From Novipirellula aureliae (GTDB lineage Bacteria; Planctomycetota; Planctomycetia; Pirellulales; Pirellulaceae): a stretch of DNA of 64,000 bases. This document shows positions 15,468-24,286 of this stretch, piece by piece. A program made the translations under genes and the position numbers. The notes beneath the pieces were generated by a model. That model was not told the DNA's origin. It was given only the letters and a program-made list of their open reading frames with translations, and searched no databases. The DNA is taken from NCBI RefSeq assembly GCF_007860185.1, contig NZ_SJPY01000008.1, positions 78,577 through 142,576 of the forward strand, written 5' to 3'. Numbering within the stretch: the first letter of the stretch is position 1; each line of letters opens with the position of its first letter.

Positions 15468-15604
15468 ACGATCGCCGTGATTCCTGGTGAACCATCAGCG
15501 ATTGTTTGAACAGGCGGACATCCAGAGGATCTTTTGAGATTGATCGAAGTTAAGAATCTTCTGCTTTGCTCGCCGGGTCCCTCTTCTGAGCGAAAACATG
15601 TTGG
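15468..15604. other. Short intergenic stretch after the kinase
   Basis: No gene and no clear hairpin terminator visible. It ends where the family 2 inverted-repeat element begins. Confidence 0.5.
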
Positions 15605-15749
15605 CTAGAGCATCGTGGCTGTGGCTTCTAGCCACAGCGTTCTTGCAGAATACCGTAGGCTGAGTATTTCGTGGCTGTGGCTTCTAGCCACAGTGTTCTT
15701 CTCAACTGGGACTGGAAGTCCCAGCCACATCAAAAATCAAAATGCTCTA
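15605..15749. repeat. Inverted-repeat element, family 2, copy 2
   Basis: Longer relative of the element at 587-704. It starts CTAGAGCAT and ends CAAAATGCTCTA. Inside, GTGGCTGTGGCTTCTAGCCACAG occurs twice, so part of the interior is duplicated. Its right end supplies the stop codon (complement of CTA, 15747-15749) of the gene on the minus strand, so the element probably changed the C-terminus of that protein. Confidence 0.75.
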
Positions 15750-17594
15750 AAACATCGGTGGCAGCCCGGTGAAACCGCGCGGGTAGTAGTTGACTTGGAA
15801 TTGGAATTCCCAGTCGAACAACCGATCGTCACCGCTTCGTAGGGGGACACCAACGCCCACGGACGTGGTCAAGTTTGTGCCCCATTGAGCGACGGTGCCG
15901 AAATTGGCATTGAGGATATCGAGCCGATTGGCGACGTTGCCGACTTCAAATGGTGCGTCTGGCGACGATCCGGCGCTAAAGTCATCACCGTAGATTTGTA
16001 CCGGTTGCCCATTGGGGTCGACGCTGCGGAAGGTTGCAATATCGGCATCATTCAAAGTTGAAGTGTAGTGCAACTCCGACAGCAAGGCGACGCGTTGCAA
16101 TCGGCTGTAGCCGCTGTTCGCTTGAAAGATAACCCGCCCGAGCGACAGGTCAATCGACAACAGGGTTTGCTCTCGAATTTCCTTTTGTTGTTCGTCGCTT
16201 AAATACTGGTTGTACAGCTCGCCGGTGTTCGAATCACGAAAAGCACTGTAATTCGGATTGGTGATAAACGCATTGCTATCGCCCGATTGGTAAACATCGG
16301 TGTAGAGTTCTCTATATCGAACTTGGTTGTGCCCAATTGGCGCTTCGATCGAACAGAAAGCATTCATGAATGTTCGGTTCGTCAATTGTGAGGCCACGGC
16401 CAGAAACGGGGTCAACGAAACCGTGTTGTAGTCGGTTTCAACGGAGCGACCGCGAAACAGGCTAATCGAGGGACGCTGCGTGGGCGTTCCGTTATCATCG
16501 AAATCGATCGATTGGCCGTCGATGTTGACACCATCACTTACAAACAGGCTGGAATCTTTCGAGACCGGAATGCGGGTTCCCAGTCCAATGCTCGCGACGG
16601 CGAATCTGCTTCTATGAAACGCATACTTATTGATGATCGTAAAATCTTGTAATTCAACATCATCGCTGCCGAGGGTCAGATCGGGCGACGCGATGCCAAA
16701 AAAGCGATTGTCGATTTCAAACGGGACGTTCGTATTGCTTCCATCAAAGACTTCCAAGAACTGCGTCGCGATAAACGCCTGCTCGGATCCGAGTGTGGAA
16801 ACGAACGGAAGGCGAAATTCAACGGAGAAATTGTCTGTGATCCGTCGTTCGATTCCGAACTCGAACAGGTGGGTATCAAACTTCTGCTCGAACCCTTCGA
16901 CTTCCGGTTGAATGTAGTAGAGGTTCAAATCGGGGTCGTATATGTATACCGTTTCGCCCGTTGGCCGGAGGGCATTGACTGACGCTGCATCGTCAAATCG
17001 GTGGTATCGGAACGACAACCGGTCACGCGGGATCGCCGAGTTGTTGTCGCTGATCTTTGAATTGGTTGCCACGGTGCCACCGCTGGTCAAGGCCGGGTTG
17101 GCATCACCAGCGAGGTTGTAGGTGAAACGCGTCGTTCGGGCTCCCCCGATGTAGTCACCCATCATGTTGGGAATGTCTGAGAACGCCAAGTCGCCTCCGC
17201 CGCCGGAACCGAAGTTGGTGGCCAAGCCTTGGCTGAGATCAAAATTTGTCGCCGCCTCATCGAGTGTGGCTGCGTCGATCGCTTCTGGTTGAGGAAGATC
17301 GTTAGAGTCGGCGAGTCCGGTGTCCCCTGGCGCAACGGGTTGTTCTTGGGGGGCGGTACCATCAGAAGGCGGTTCGATGGGGGTGGAGCCATCTACGATC
17401 GGTGTCGATTGTAAGTTGACCGGCGGACACCATTCAATGATCGGGGGACACGCTTCGCTGACAATCGTCTGGCATGGGTGGGGGACGCACGCACTGATAT
17501 CTTCGGCGATTGCGTGGGCGCAGAGCGAAAGGGAGCCCAGCAGTGGGGCGATAAGCAATGCGATCCGCGATCGCCGCAGTTGGAGTCGGGACAT
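15747..17594 (-). CDS. Putative secreted outer-membrane beta-barrel protein
   Basis: A 615-residue protein I cannot assign to a named family. It starts with a signal peptide (RRSRIALLIAPLLGSLSLCAHA) and has a good ribosome site (AAGGAAGG) upstream. A cysteine- and proline-rich segment (about 30-75) precedes an acidic linker. From about 180 onward there are alternating hydrophobic/polar strands with patterns common in porin-like barrels (DRLSFRYHRFDD, THLFEFGIERRITDNFSVEFRLPF, GLGTRIPV, FLAVASQLTNRTFMNAF). The very end, FQVNYYPRGFTGLPPMF, is aromatic as in outer-membrane barrels. The barrel assignment is inferred from pattern only. The stop codon lies inside the family 2 repeat element. Confidence 0.7.
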   Translation of the reverse strand: MSRLQLRRSRIALLIAPLLGSLSLCAHAIAEDISACVPHPCQTIVSEACPPIIEWCPPVNLQSTPIVDGSTPIEPPSDGTAPQEQPVAPGDTGLADSNDLPQPEAIDAATLDEAATNFDLSQGLATNFGSGGGGDLAFSDIPNMMGDYIGGARTTRFTYNLAGDANPALTSGGTVATNSKISDNNSAIPRDRLSFRYHRFDDAASVNALRPTGETVYIYDPDLNLYYIQPEVEGFEQKFDTHLFEFGIERRITDNFSVEFRLPFVSTLGSEQAFIATQFLEVFDGSNTNVPFEIDNRFFGIASPDLTLGSDDVELQDFTIINKYAFHRSRFAVASIGLGTRIPVSKDSSLFVSDGVNIDGQSIDFDDNGTPTQRPSISLFRGRSVETDYNTVSLTPFLAVASQLTNRTFMNAFCSIEAPIGHNQVRYRELYTDVYQSGDSNAFITNPNYSAFRDSNTGELYNQYLSDEQQKEIREQTLLSIDLSLGRVIFQANSGYSRLQRVALLSELHYTSTLNDADIATFRSVDPNGQPVQIYGDDFSAGSSPDAPFEVGNVANRLDILNANFGTVAQWGTNLTTSVGVGVPLRSGDDRLFDWEFQFQVNYYPRGFTGLPPMF

Positions 17595-18128
17595 TAGAAA
17601 CCTTCCTTAGTTTCCCTGTTGATTTTCTGGCCGAGCGGAAATCCTTCTCCCCTCGATTGAAACCAGCGAGACCGCTCGATTCCTTGATAAATTCGGCCCT
17701 TCCGCTAGGGGGCGTTGAGCCGCCACCCTGTTTTTTGGTCTGAACCGATCGATCCGGTTATGACGTTGGCCTGAACGGGGTCAATGGAACGACCTTGCCT
17801 ATCAACGGAAAGCTGCTGCCTGTACTGCTGCTTTTCTCGTTGCTCTGCGCAGCGCCAATGATTGTAGGAAGGTCAGAACCAACGATGATTGAATCCTGCT
17901 GTTGGCAGTGTCGTGCGACGTGAAGGCACCGTAAACCATTCTGGGCGGTGAAATCCATAACCGACTCGATTGAAGCTGGCGATTCGGAACGTGGACCGGT
18001 TGGGATTCATTCCACGCACACGGCCTCCCTTTCGGTGCCTGGCATCGCAAGCCCATACGGACATTGGGGAGCACTCGGCACACGAGCGTCCAAGGACGTT
18101 CCGCAAGATGTTTAGTCGGGACGAAGCA
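17595..18128. other. Intergenic region, 534 bp, nothing recognised
   Basis: Lies between two minus-strand genes and must carry the promoter of the outer-membrane-like protein gene. Small frames exist on both strands, but none has a ribosome site, family resemblance or consistent codon use. No repeat family from elsewhere in the window is obvious here. Confidence 0.5.
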
Positions 18129-19493
18129 CTAGGCGGCTAAGTTTGAACCGACGTCGGTTCGGTACGCGCTCCACGCTGGCAAGAAGCCTGCCAACAGAGC
18201 CAGCGTGATGACGAGCGGTAAAATCGCCAACTCGTAATTACTGGTCGTGAATAGCGTCACCTGCACTCCCGTTTGCGCTTCGATATAACCGCTAGATACC
18301 AGGATAGCGAGGTGGGCTAGGAACCAACCACACAGACCACCGATCAGGGCGATGATAAGGCTCTCGGCCAAGATGATCGTCGTCACCGTCTCTCGTCTGG
18401 CCCCGAGTGCTCGCATGACAGCAATGTCTCGGCGGCGATCGTTCATTGAATTGTAAATGGCGACCAATACGCCCACTGCGGCGACGACACAGGTGATCAG
18501 CGTGATCGCTAACAAGGCCTTCAAAAGTGGCCCGACGATCGCGGTCATCAACTTGGCAATCTCGCCGACGGGCGCGGCGGCTTGGGATTGCAGTCCTTCG
18601 TTGATTTTGTTCTGCATTCCTGGTGCAAACATCAGATTTCCGTTGCGAACCAAGATGGACGTCACCTCTCGTTCGGGGATCGTCAACGGTTTGTGATCGG
18701 GGTCGCGGCTTTTCCAATCATCGCTTACGACGATGGTTTCGTCGCCGACCAATGGTTTCGAATGATTCTCGAGCAGATAAAACCCTTCCAGATTGACGAA
18801 TGCTGCGCGATCGTTGGGGGTCCCGGTAGGTGCTAAAATTCCGACAATCACGAAACCTTGGCCGTGGCCTTGCCCTTCGGGGTCGCCGTGGGTTGGATAG
18901 AATGTCTCACCGACATGAACGTCCATCTCCGCTGCGACTCGCGATCCTAAAACCGCTTCAAAATAGCCGTTCTCATCGGAGTACTCTTGAAACGCCCGCC
19001 CTTCCTTGAAGCGAAACTTCTCATCAACGTTGGATCCATGCCGTAGCTTTTCAAAGAAATCGGGTATGGTTCCCACAGCACGAAACTCGCCGAAATAGTC
19101 ACCAAGGGCCAAGGGGATCGCGTAGCCGCCCGCGACGAACGCAGCATATTCACCATCTCGCTCGCCCAATGCCGGGTCGCCACCATACTTCCGCACCATT
19201 TCGGCGCGATCGGCAGAATCAAAGAATTCCATGTATTCCGTGAAGGGCAAATTCTCAATCGGTTGGCTCAAGTAGTAAACGCTGTTGAGCGTCAATTGAA
19301 GGGCACTTCCCTTCGGTCCCACCACTAAATTGTAGCCAACCGATGCATTGCGAGAAAACGCTTCGGTGACGATACCGAATACAGACAACACCAAAACAAC
19401 CAAGCCGACCCCGAGAGCCAACGAGAGGGTGGTTAGGAAGCTCGAAAGTGAGCGGTGACAGAAATTACGCCAAGCAATTTGAATTAATGACAT
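18129..19493 (-). CDS. ABC transporter permease, FtsX/MacB/LolC type
   Basis: A 454-residue permease with the FtsX-superfamily layout. There is one membrane helix at about 17-45 (SFLTTLSLALGVGLVVLVLSVFGIV), then a large extracytoplasmic MacB-like domain (about 50-310). Three C-terminal helices follow (about 325-350, 375-400 and 425-445) with the RRRDIAVMRALGA signature between the first two. Proteins of this kind do not pump across the membrane but pull lipoproteins or peptides out of it by mechanical movement. The ATPase gene lies 2 bp upstream on the same strand, so the two form one complex. The substrate cannot be read from sequence. Confidence 0.92.
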   Translation of the reverse strand: MSLIQIAWRNFCHRSLSSFLTTLSLALGVGLVVLVLSVFGIVTEAFSRNASVGYNLVVGPKGSALQLTLNSVYYLSQPIENLPFTEYMEFFDSADRAEMVRKYGGDPALGERDGEYAAFVAGGYAIPLALGDYFGEFRAVGTIPDFFEKLRHGSNVDEKFRFKEGRAFQEYSDENGYFEAVLGSRVAAEMDVHVGETFYPTHGDPEGQGHGQGFVIVGILAPTGTPNDRAAFVNLEGFYLLENHSKPLVGDETIVVSDDWKSRDPDHKPLTIPEREVTSILVRNGNLMFAPGMQNKINEGLQSQAAAPVGEIAKLMTAIVGPLLKALLAITLITCVVAAVGVLVAIYNSMNDRRRDIAVMRALGARRETVTTIILAESLIIALIGGLCGWFLAHLAILVSSGYIEAQTGVQVTLFTTSNYELAILPLVITLALLAGFLPAWSAYRTDVGSNLAA

Positions 19494-19495
19494 CG

Positions 19496-20191
19496 TTACG
19501 ACGTTGTGGGTGCGAAAGCATGATTGATCTGCTCTAAACTATCGACTCGTTCGAATCGCTTCGCCACATCCATGCTGTGGGTGACCATTAACATGGCCAA
19601 GTTTTCGTCGACGCAAGATTGCTGGATCAGATCGAGAACCGATTCGGCACTGACGGGATCGACGTTTGCCGTCGGTTCGTCAGCAAGTAGCAGTTTGGGT
19701 TTGCCTGCGAGCGCTCGAGCGATGGCAACACGCTGTTGCTGACCCACGCTCAATTGACTCGGGCGATAGTGTGCGCGATCGGCCAATCCGACGCGTTCGA
19801 GCAAATCGAAGGCTCGACTCGCCCCGTGGTGGCCGCGCCCGAACGTCATCCCCAACCGCACGTTCTCTACAGCTGTAAAGGCTGGCAACAAATTGAAGGT
19901 TTGAAAGACATAGCCGATCGTCGACGCACGGAAACGATCGCGGCCTTGTTCACTCAATGAGGTTAACTCGGTACCAGCCAAGCGAATCGAACCACTGTCG
20001 GGAGTCAGAAGTCCGGCGATCAAATGGAGCAATGTCGTTTTACCGCCACCGCTTTCGCCGATCAATGCGACCTGCTCTCCGGCAGCAATTTCGAAGTGCG
20101 AAACGTCAAGCACTTTCAATCGCCCACCACCAGGTTGGTCGAACGTTTTAACGACATCGGTAATCTGAAGCGTCTTCGGAATTCCGTTCAT
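19496..20191 (-). CDS. ABC transporter ATP-binding protein, LolD/MacB type
   Basis: A complete 231-residue ATPase. It has Walker A GESGGGKTT (45-53), signature LSVGQQQ (147-153) and Walker B LLLADEP with D171/E172. It belongs to the family that pairs with FtsX-type permeases, and the permease gene follows after 2 bp. The start codon directly follows the stop of the upstream membrane protein gene (no spacing), so the three genes 20192-21010, this one and the permease are one operon. Confidence 0.95.
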   Translation of the reverse strand: MNGIPKTLQITDVVKTFDQPGGGRLKVLDVSHFEIAAGEQVALIGESGGGKTTLLHLIAGLLTPDSGSIRLAGTELTSLSEQGRDRFRASTIGYVFQTFNLLPAFTAVENVRLGMTFGRGHHGASRAFDLLERVGLADRAHYRPSQLSVGQQQRVAIARALAGKPKLLLADEPTANVDPVSAESVLDLIQQSCVDENLAMLMVTHSMDVAKRFERVDSLEQINHAFAPTTS

Positions 20192-21010
20192 CTAAAGTAC
20201 ACTTTCGGCGACGGTTCGCTTAAGGTCAGCACGGAATTGGTCGATCCGCCACTGCCCGTCCCCATCGGGATCAATTTTGTATTCGAGCGAGACGTACACA
20301 TCGGTCGATGGTTGTCCAGGAGGCGTCGTGAAAACCATTTCGGCAAGTTGCCGTCCATAATGCTGGTAGACTCGTACGCCACGTTTGATTTGCCAATCAA
20401 CCTCAGGTCCCAGCCCATAGACTTTCAGGTTCATACCCGATGACCGAAATTCGTCCATCGATTTAATCAACTCCTCACTCGATTGATAGTGTTCTCTGAG
20501 CGGCATGTGGACTGGCAATCGGTTGACGGCATCCTTTTTCATTTCCAGAGCAATTTCGAAATCACCTTCGCCGACGATCTTAAGATATTGACGTGCGAAG
20601 TATTCCGCTTGGTTGCCTAAGGTCGATGAACGACCGTGGTGGATAAAGAATCCGCATGTGCCGAAGGCGACGGCCAAAACCATGCCAATTTTAGCAGCCG
20701 TGACCCCCGTCGGCTTCGGCCCATCCCACTTTCGCAGCGCGACGAACCCGATAGCAATGGCGGCGAGTGGCAGCGCGATCATCACATATCCGATCAGGGC
20801 GGTGATGCTGAGCAACCCCAACAGGAGGCATAAAATGCCTGAGATTCGAAACGGCGCAATCTCTTCATCCGTTTCGAAGCCTCCCTCCGCTCCCATCATC
20901 GGCACGATGGGATTTTGGCCGGGGGGATTTTGGCCGGACGGATTTTGGCCGGGGGGATCGTGGTCAGGCGGATTCTGGTCGGCTAATTTCGGGTCTGCGT
21001 TCGATGCCAT
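20192..21010 (-). CDS. Membrane protein with proline-rich N-terminus, first gene of ABC operon
   Basis: A 272-residue protein of unknown function. Residues about 8-35 are an imperfect tandem repeat of PGQNP-like units. Two membrane helices (about 55-85 and 105-120) carry the pattern seen in DUF4190-type proteins (GLLSITALIGYVMIALPLAAIAIGFVALR). The remaining 140 residues form a soluble domain with the look of a NTF2/DUF4878-like fold, ending in an amphipathic strand and helix (YVSLEYKIDPDGDGQWRIDQF). It lies directly before the ABC ATPase gene with no gap, so it may be an accessory part or regulator of that transporter. This is inferred from position only. Confidence 0.75.
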   Translation of the reverse strand: MASNADPKLADQNPPDHDPPGQNPSGQNPPGQNPIVPMMGAEGGFETDEEIAPFRISGILCLLLGLLSITALIGYVMIALPLAAIAIGFVALRKWDGPKPTGVTAAKIGMVLAVAFGTCGFFIHHGRSSTLGNQAEYFARQYLKIVGEGDFEIALEMKKDAVNRLPVHMPLREHYQSSEELIKSMDEFRSSGMNLKVYGLGPEVDWQIKRGVRVYQHYGRQLAEMVFTTPPGQPSTDVYVSLEYKIDPDGDGQWRIDQFRADLKRTVAESVL

Positions 21011-21144
21011 GTTTCAACAGAAAACGAGTTTGGTGCGATTCGAGTATCAAATAAATACCTGTGCGATTCAATCGGTACGCTCAAACTCGCCATTTGGTTT
21101 TGTTTCTTCTACAGAATCCATGGTAGATTTGGACTCCCGCGGCC

Positions 21145-22824
21145 TTACGAGCCGAGTTCAACGTCGATTTTCGCGTCGTTTGCGGCTTCGCGAAGCTTCA
21201 TCAATGCCCGTGCCTCGAGTTGACGGATTCGCTCCTTCGTCACTCCCATCTCCTCGCCGACCTCTTTGAGTGTCAACGGTTCGTTACCTCGGCCGAGGCC
21301 AAAGCGAGCGGAAATAATCTTTTGCTCTCGCTCATCGAGCCGATCGAGAATCTTCGAAAGTTCACGTTGCCGAGTCCGTTGGACCGTCTCTTCTACGTAG
21401 GGATCGAGGCGTTCATCTTGGCGAGACAAGAACAGTTCTTCCGTTGTTGTGCGAAAGCGATCGCGATGCTTGAATTCCGTCGGAATGGTGCGAGCGAAGT
21501 TCTTCATGATCGCCCACGACGCGTACGTGCTAAACTTATTACCGCGGGAATAATCAAATTTCTCAACCGCGCGAATCAGCGACATGTTCCCGTCGCTCAC
21601 CAACGCAAAGAAGTCATCGCTACTAGCGACGTGTCGTTTTGCGATCGAAACGACCAAGCGTAAATTCGATTGAACGATTTTGTTCTTCACTCTAACCGCT
21701 TCTTCATACAACGCATCGATTTGATCCATGATTGCTGAGCGGTTTGCCCCCGAGTTTTGGAGGGAATCACGAAGCACACTGGTGCGGTGTTTCAAATAGT
21801 TCATTTTGCGGAACAGGTGATACTCCTGCTCGCGGTCGAGCAGCGCGACATCGTAGAGAGCGGCCAAATAACTCGGCAACCCACTCGGAACGCGTGCCTT
21901 CCGCGCCACACTGGATGATTCTGGCATAGGCGCCAGGAATTCTTGCTCACGACTGCTGTCTTCGAACTCTTCGTTGTAGATATAGTCGAGCGGCAATTCC
22001 ATCGCGTACTGAATCCGCATGTCGATAAGAATTCGCTGGATGCTGCTTCGTGTACGTTTAAAGCGTTTGCATAGTTGAGCCGTTGTTGCGCCCTGCGCCG
22101 ACAAGCGGAAAATCGCTCGTTTGTCGTCTTCGCTCAACGTTGATCGATGATTGGGAAAGATCGCAACTTGCTGGTGGCCCGAATCAAAGTTTTTGAGCGT
22201 ATAGCGAATCGTTTCCGGGCTACGATCCATTTGCTCGGATAACTGCCGTGTGACATCGGACAGATTCGAACCGCCTTCGACCAATTGGCGTGCCCGTTCA
22301 ACAATCTCTGCTTTTTCTTCGTGGCTAAGCTGACTAAACCGTTCACCGCGTCGAATCTTCTCGCGATTCGCTGACACGAAGCTTTCAACACTGCTGTGCA
22401 AAAACCCGACCCGTTTGCGTCCGCCGAACAATAACCGCCGACTGACCAAACCGCTATCGCGCCACCGGCTAATTGTTTTCGTAGAAACCCGAAACATCTT
22501 GCTCAAGTCTCCGACCGTATGGACGGGTTGAGACAGTTCCGATACGGCGATGTCAGCCGAATCACTGAGGTCTTCGATCAGTAAACGAAGATCGTGTTTC
22601 AAGTCGACCGCTTCGATATTGTGGCGACTGGGCTTTTCGGGCCGATAATTGGTGATCCGAAAGCATAGATAATCGAACGAGTAGGGTCGATTGGGCTCAA
22701 TTTCCCCATACAACTTCTCGGCTAAATCCGCTTGCTCAATTTTTTTTCCTTTGGGGGCAAATCGAGTCAATTGATCTCGAAGTTCCTTGATTTTTGCATC
22801 GCGATATTCGTCGTGCATTCCCAT
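21145..22824 (-). CDS. Sigma-70 family RNA polymerase factor with extended N-terminus
   Basis: 559 residues from the ATG at 22824, which has GGGAGAAG upstream; the open frame continues to 22965 but without a better start. Region 2 is at about 385-455 (SNLRLVVSIAKR, DGNMSLIRAVEKFDYSRGNKFSTYASWAI), and region 4 with its helix-turn-helix is at about 490-548 (LTLKEVGEEMGVTKERIRQLEARAL). No clear region 1.1 or complete region 3 is seen. The first 370 residues hold three helix-turn-helix-like segments. One is MerR/excisionase-like (101-150, VGDLSKMFRVSTKTISRWRD), one is at 165-212 and one at 230-265. This suggests the factor makes extra DNA contacts. The gene is monocistronic with a 650-bp upstream region. 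Confidence 0.9.
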   Translation of the reverse strand: MGMHDEYRDAKIKELRDQLTRFAPKGKKIEQADLAEKLYGEIEPNRPYSFDYLCFRITNYRPEKPSRHNIEAVDLKHDLRLLIEDLSDSADIAVSELSQPVHTVGDLSKMFRVSTKTISRWRDSGLVSRRLLFGGRKRVGFLHSSVESFVSANREKIRRGERFSQLSHEEKAEIVERARQLVEGGSNLSDVTRQLSEQMDRSPETIRYTLKNFDSGHQQVAIFPNHRSTLSEDDKRAIFRLSAQGATTAQLCKRFKRTRSSIQRILIDMRIQYAMELPLDYIYNEEFEDSSREQEFLAPMPESSSVARKARVPSGLPSYLAALYDVALLDREQEYHLFRKMNYLKHRTSVLRDSLQNSGANRSAIMDQIDALYEEAVRVKNKIVQSNLRLVVSIAKRHVASSDDFFALVSDGNMSLIRAVEKFDYSRGNKFSTYASWAIMKNFARTIPTEFKHRDRFRTTTEELFLSRQDERLDPYVEETVQRTRQRELSKILDRLDEREQKIISARFGLGRGNEPLTLKEVGEEMGVTKERIRQLEARALMKLREAANDAKIDVELGS

Positions 22825-23473
22825 CGTCCAACTTCTCCCAGTGCTGTGGTATCGCTTGTCAACCAATCCCTGCGACCCCGGCGGGCCGCGCGACTCGATA
22901 CCGGTATTGCCCGGGTAACGCCCTCTCCATAGGACGATCCTCCACTTGCCTTGGCGGCAAAACACGCTCAGGCGTCAACCACTACGTGATGTGCCGAGTC
23001 AACGCCAGTGCAATTTCTTGCCACCAAAGCGGCTGACGACTCCTTGCCGCCAGCCTCTCATTGTAATACGCGTTAAACGATAACGCCATTTTCTTAAATG
23101 ACCAGAAAAATCTGTCGGAAGTTCACGTTTTCTTTCCTCAAAAGACGTTGTTTCATGATTTCGGTGTCCTCGACGACATTTCTCAAATGGAACGACTCTC
23201 ACGGTTAAAAAACCTACCGTCAACTAACTGACCCGTAAACAACTGTAGAAAATTCAGTGCCAAAACGTGCGAATCGGCACAGGAAAAAAGAAGATATGGC
23301 GATAAGTTTAGTAGCAGCTATGGGTTACCGTCTTTTGTATTAAATCCCCAAAACGACCAACTGTCCGCCAATCGTCCAGAATTTTGTAAAATTTTCCAAA
23401 TTTTGTAAACAATCGTTTTCGTCTTCCTCTCGTATTCTGAGTCCGCTACCCAAAACGAGACCTTGCCGCACCG
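22825..23473. promoter_or_regulatory. Long upstream region of the sigma factor gene
   Basis: 649 bp without a gene. The part far from the start holds an AT-rich stretch with ATTTTGTAAA at 23381-23390 and again as ATTTTGTAAAC at 23400-23410, separated by ATTTTCC, unlike the rest of the window. It could be a promoter-upstream element or part of a terminator for the acetyltransferase gene. Nearer the start, CTTGCCACCAAAGCGGC and CTTGCCGCCAGCC are imperfect repeats. No promoter boxes can be assigned. Confidence 0.4.
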
Positions 23474-23986
23474 CTAGGCTTTTTCAATCGGTTTCGCCAA
23501 AAACAGTGTCTGGCCCATCTCTTTGTCAGCCTCGGGGGATTGAAATCCGAAGCGATGGTACAAGATTTTGGCAGCTGCATTTGTCTCAAAAACCTCTAAC
23601 GTAATTTTTGAGCAGTTGCGTGTCCGAGCCATCTCTTCAACCGCCGCAAGCAATCTTCGCCCAACCCCTTTGCCACGATAGTTCTTGGCCACCATCAAAT
23701 CATGGATGTTGATTACGCTCTTGGCGGAGAAGGTCGAGAATGATTCGATACAAATGACTGCGCCAACCGCAGCAGTCGACTCCAAATGGTCTGATGTAAA
23801 CGCCAACATTGCGACCACAGAAGGTCGCTTTGCCATCTCGCCGATCAGACGACTCTTTACCTCCTCATTGATTCCCGGACGTCCGATCGCTGGATCATCC
23901 GCGTACTCACTGAGCAGGTTTAAAATTGCATCGGCATGATGCGGATTCAAGCAATCGAGTTGAACGATTTCAAAGGATCGGTTCAT
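23474..23986 (-). CDS. GNAT-family N-acetyltransferase
   Basis: 170 residues from the ATG at 23986, chosen because AAGGAA lies just upstream; an in-frame ATG 54 bp earlier has no such site. The acetyl-CoA loop is RGKGVGRRLL (motif A, Q/RxxGxG/A), preceded by the beta-4 strand INIHDLMVAKNYR and followed by the motif B helix and FETNAAAKILYHRFGFQ. The substrate is not predictable. It follows a possible 34-residue membrane peptide gene. Confidence 0.88.
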   Translation of the reverse strand: MNRSFEIVQLDCLNPHHADAILNLLSEYADDPAIGRPGINEEVKSRLIGEMAKRPSVVAMLAFTSDHLESTAAVGAVICIESFSTFSAKSVINIHDLMVAKNYRGKGVGRRLLAAVEEMARTRNCSKITLEVFETNAAAKILYHRFGFQSPEADKEMGQTLFLAKPIEKA

Positions 23987-24005
23987 TGAGGTTCCTTCTA
24001 GCGGG

Positions 24006-24110
24006 CTAGCCCACTGTTGCTGCAAGAAGTCCGATGCCAATTCGGCCTACCCAACCAACAATGCCAACACCAAGGATTATCATGGCCAAAATGCCAAACA
24101 GGGTTTCCAT
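24006..24110 (-). CDS. Possible 34-residue membrane peptide
   Basis: A short frame starting ATG at 24110 with AAGGA 9 bases upstream. It encodes a peptide that is almost entirely hydrophobic with regularly spaced glycines (FGILAMIILGVGIVGWVGRIGIG). It would form one membrane helix. It lies 19 bp before the acetyltransferase start on the same strand. Composition and spacing favour a real gene, but nothing else supports it. Confidence 0.35.
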   Translation of the reverse strand: METLFGILAMIILGVGIVGWVGRIGIGLLAATVG

Positions 24111-24286
24111 CCTCTTTGATCCTTGTAATGCGTGTAGGAGGAAAGTTCTTGCGGTTCGCCAAGCCCCCATCTTAGCGGATTGATTCCCGTGATGCTGGAA
24201 TCGAGGCATCCGATCATTGGAGTCGCCCATTCGGTCGCATAGATATCCTTGCTGCCTAAACCGATAGGAACCGGTCAATGCATTTG

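Noticed and set aside
17802-18083. 93-residue open frame on the minus strand in the 534-bp gap
   Set aside because: No ribosome site, no family resemblance and odd composition. Alternative frames in the same place are equally long.
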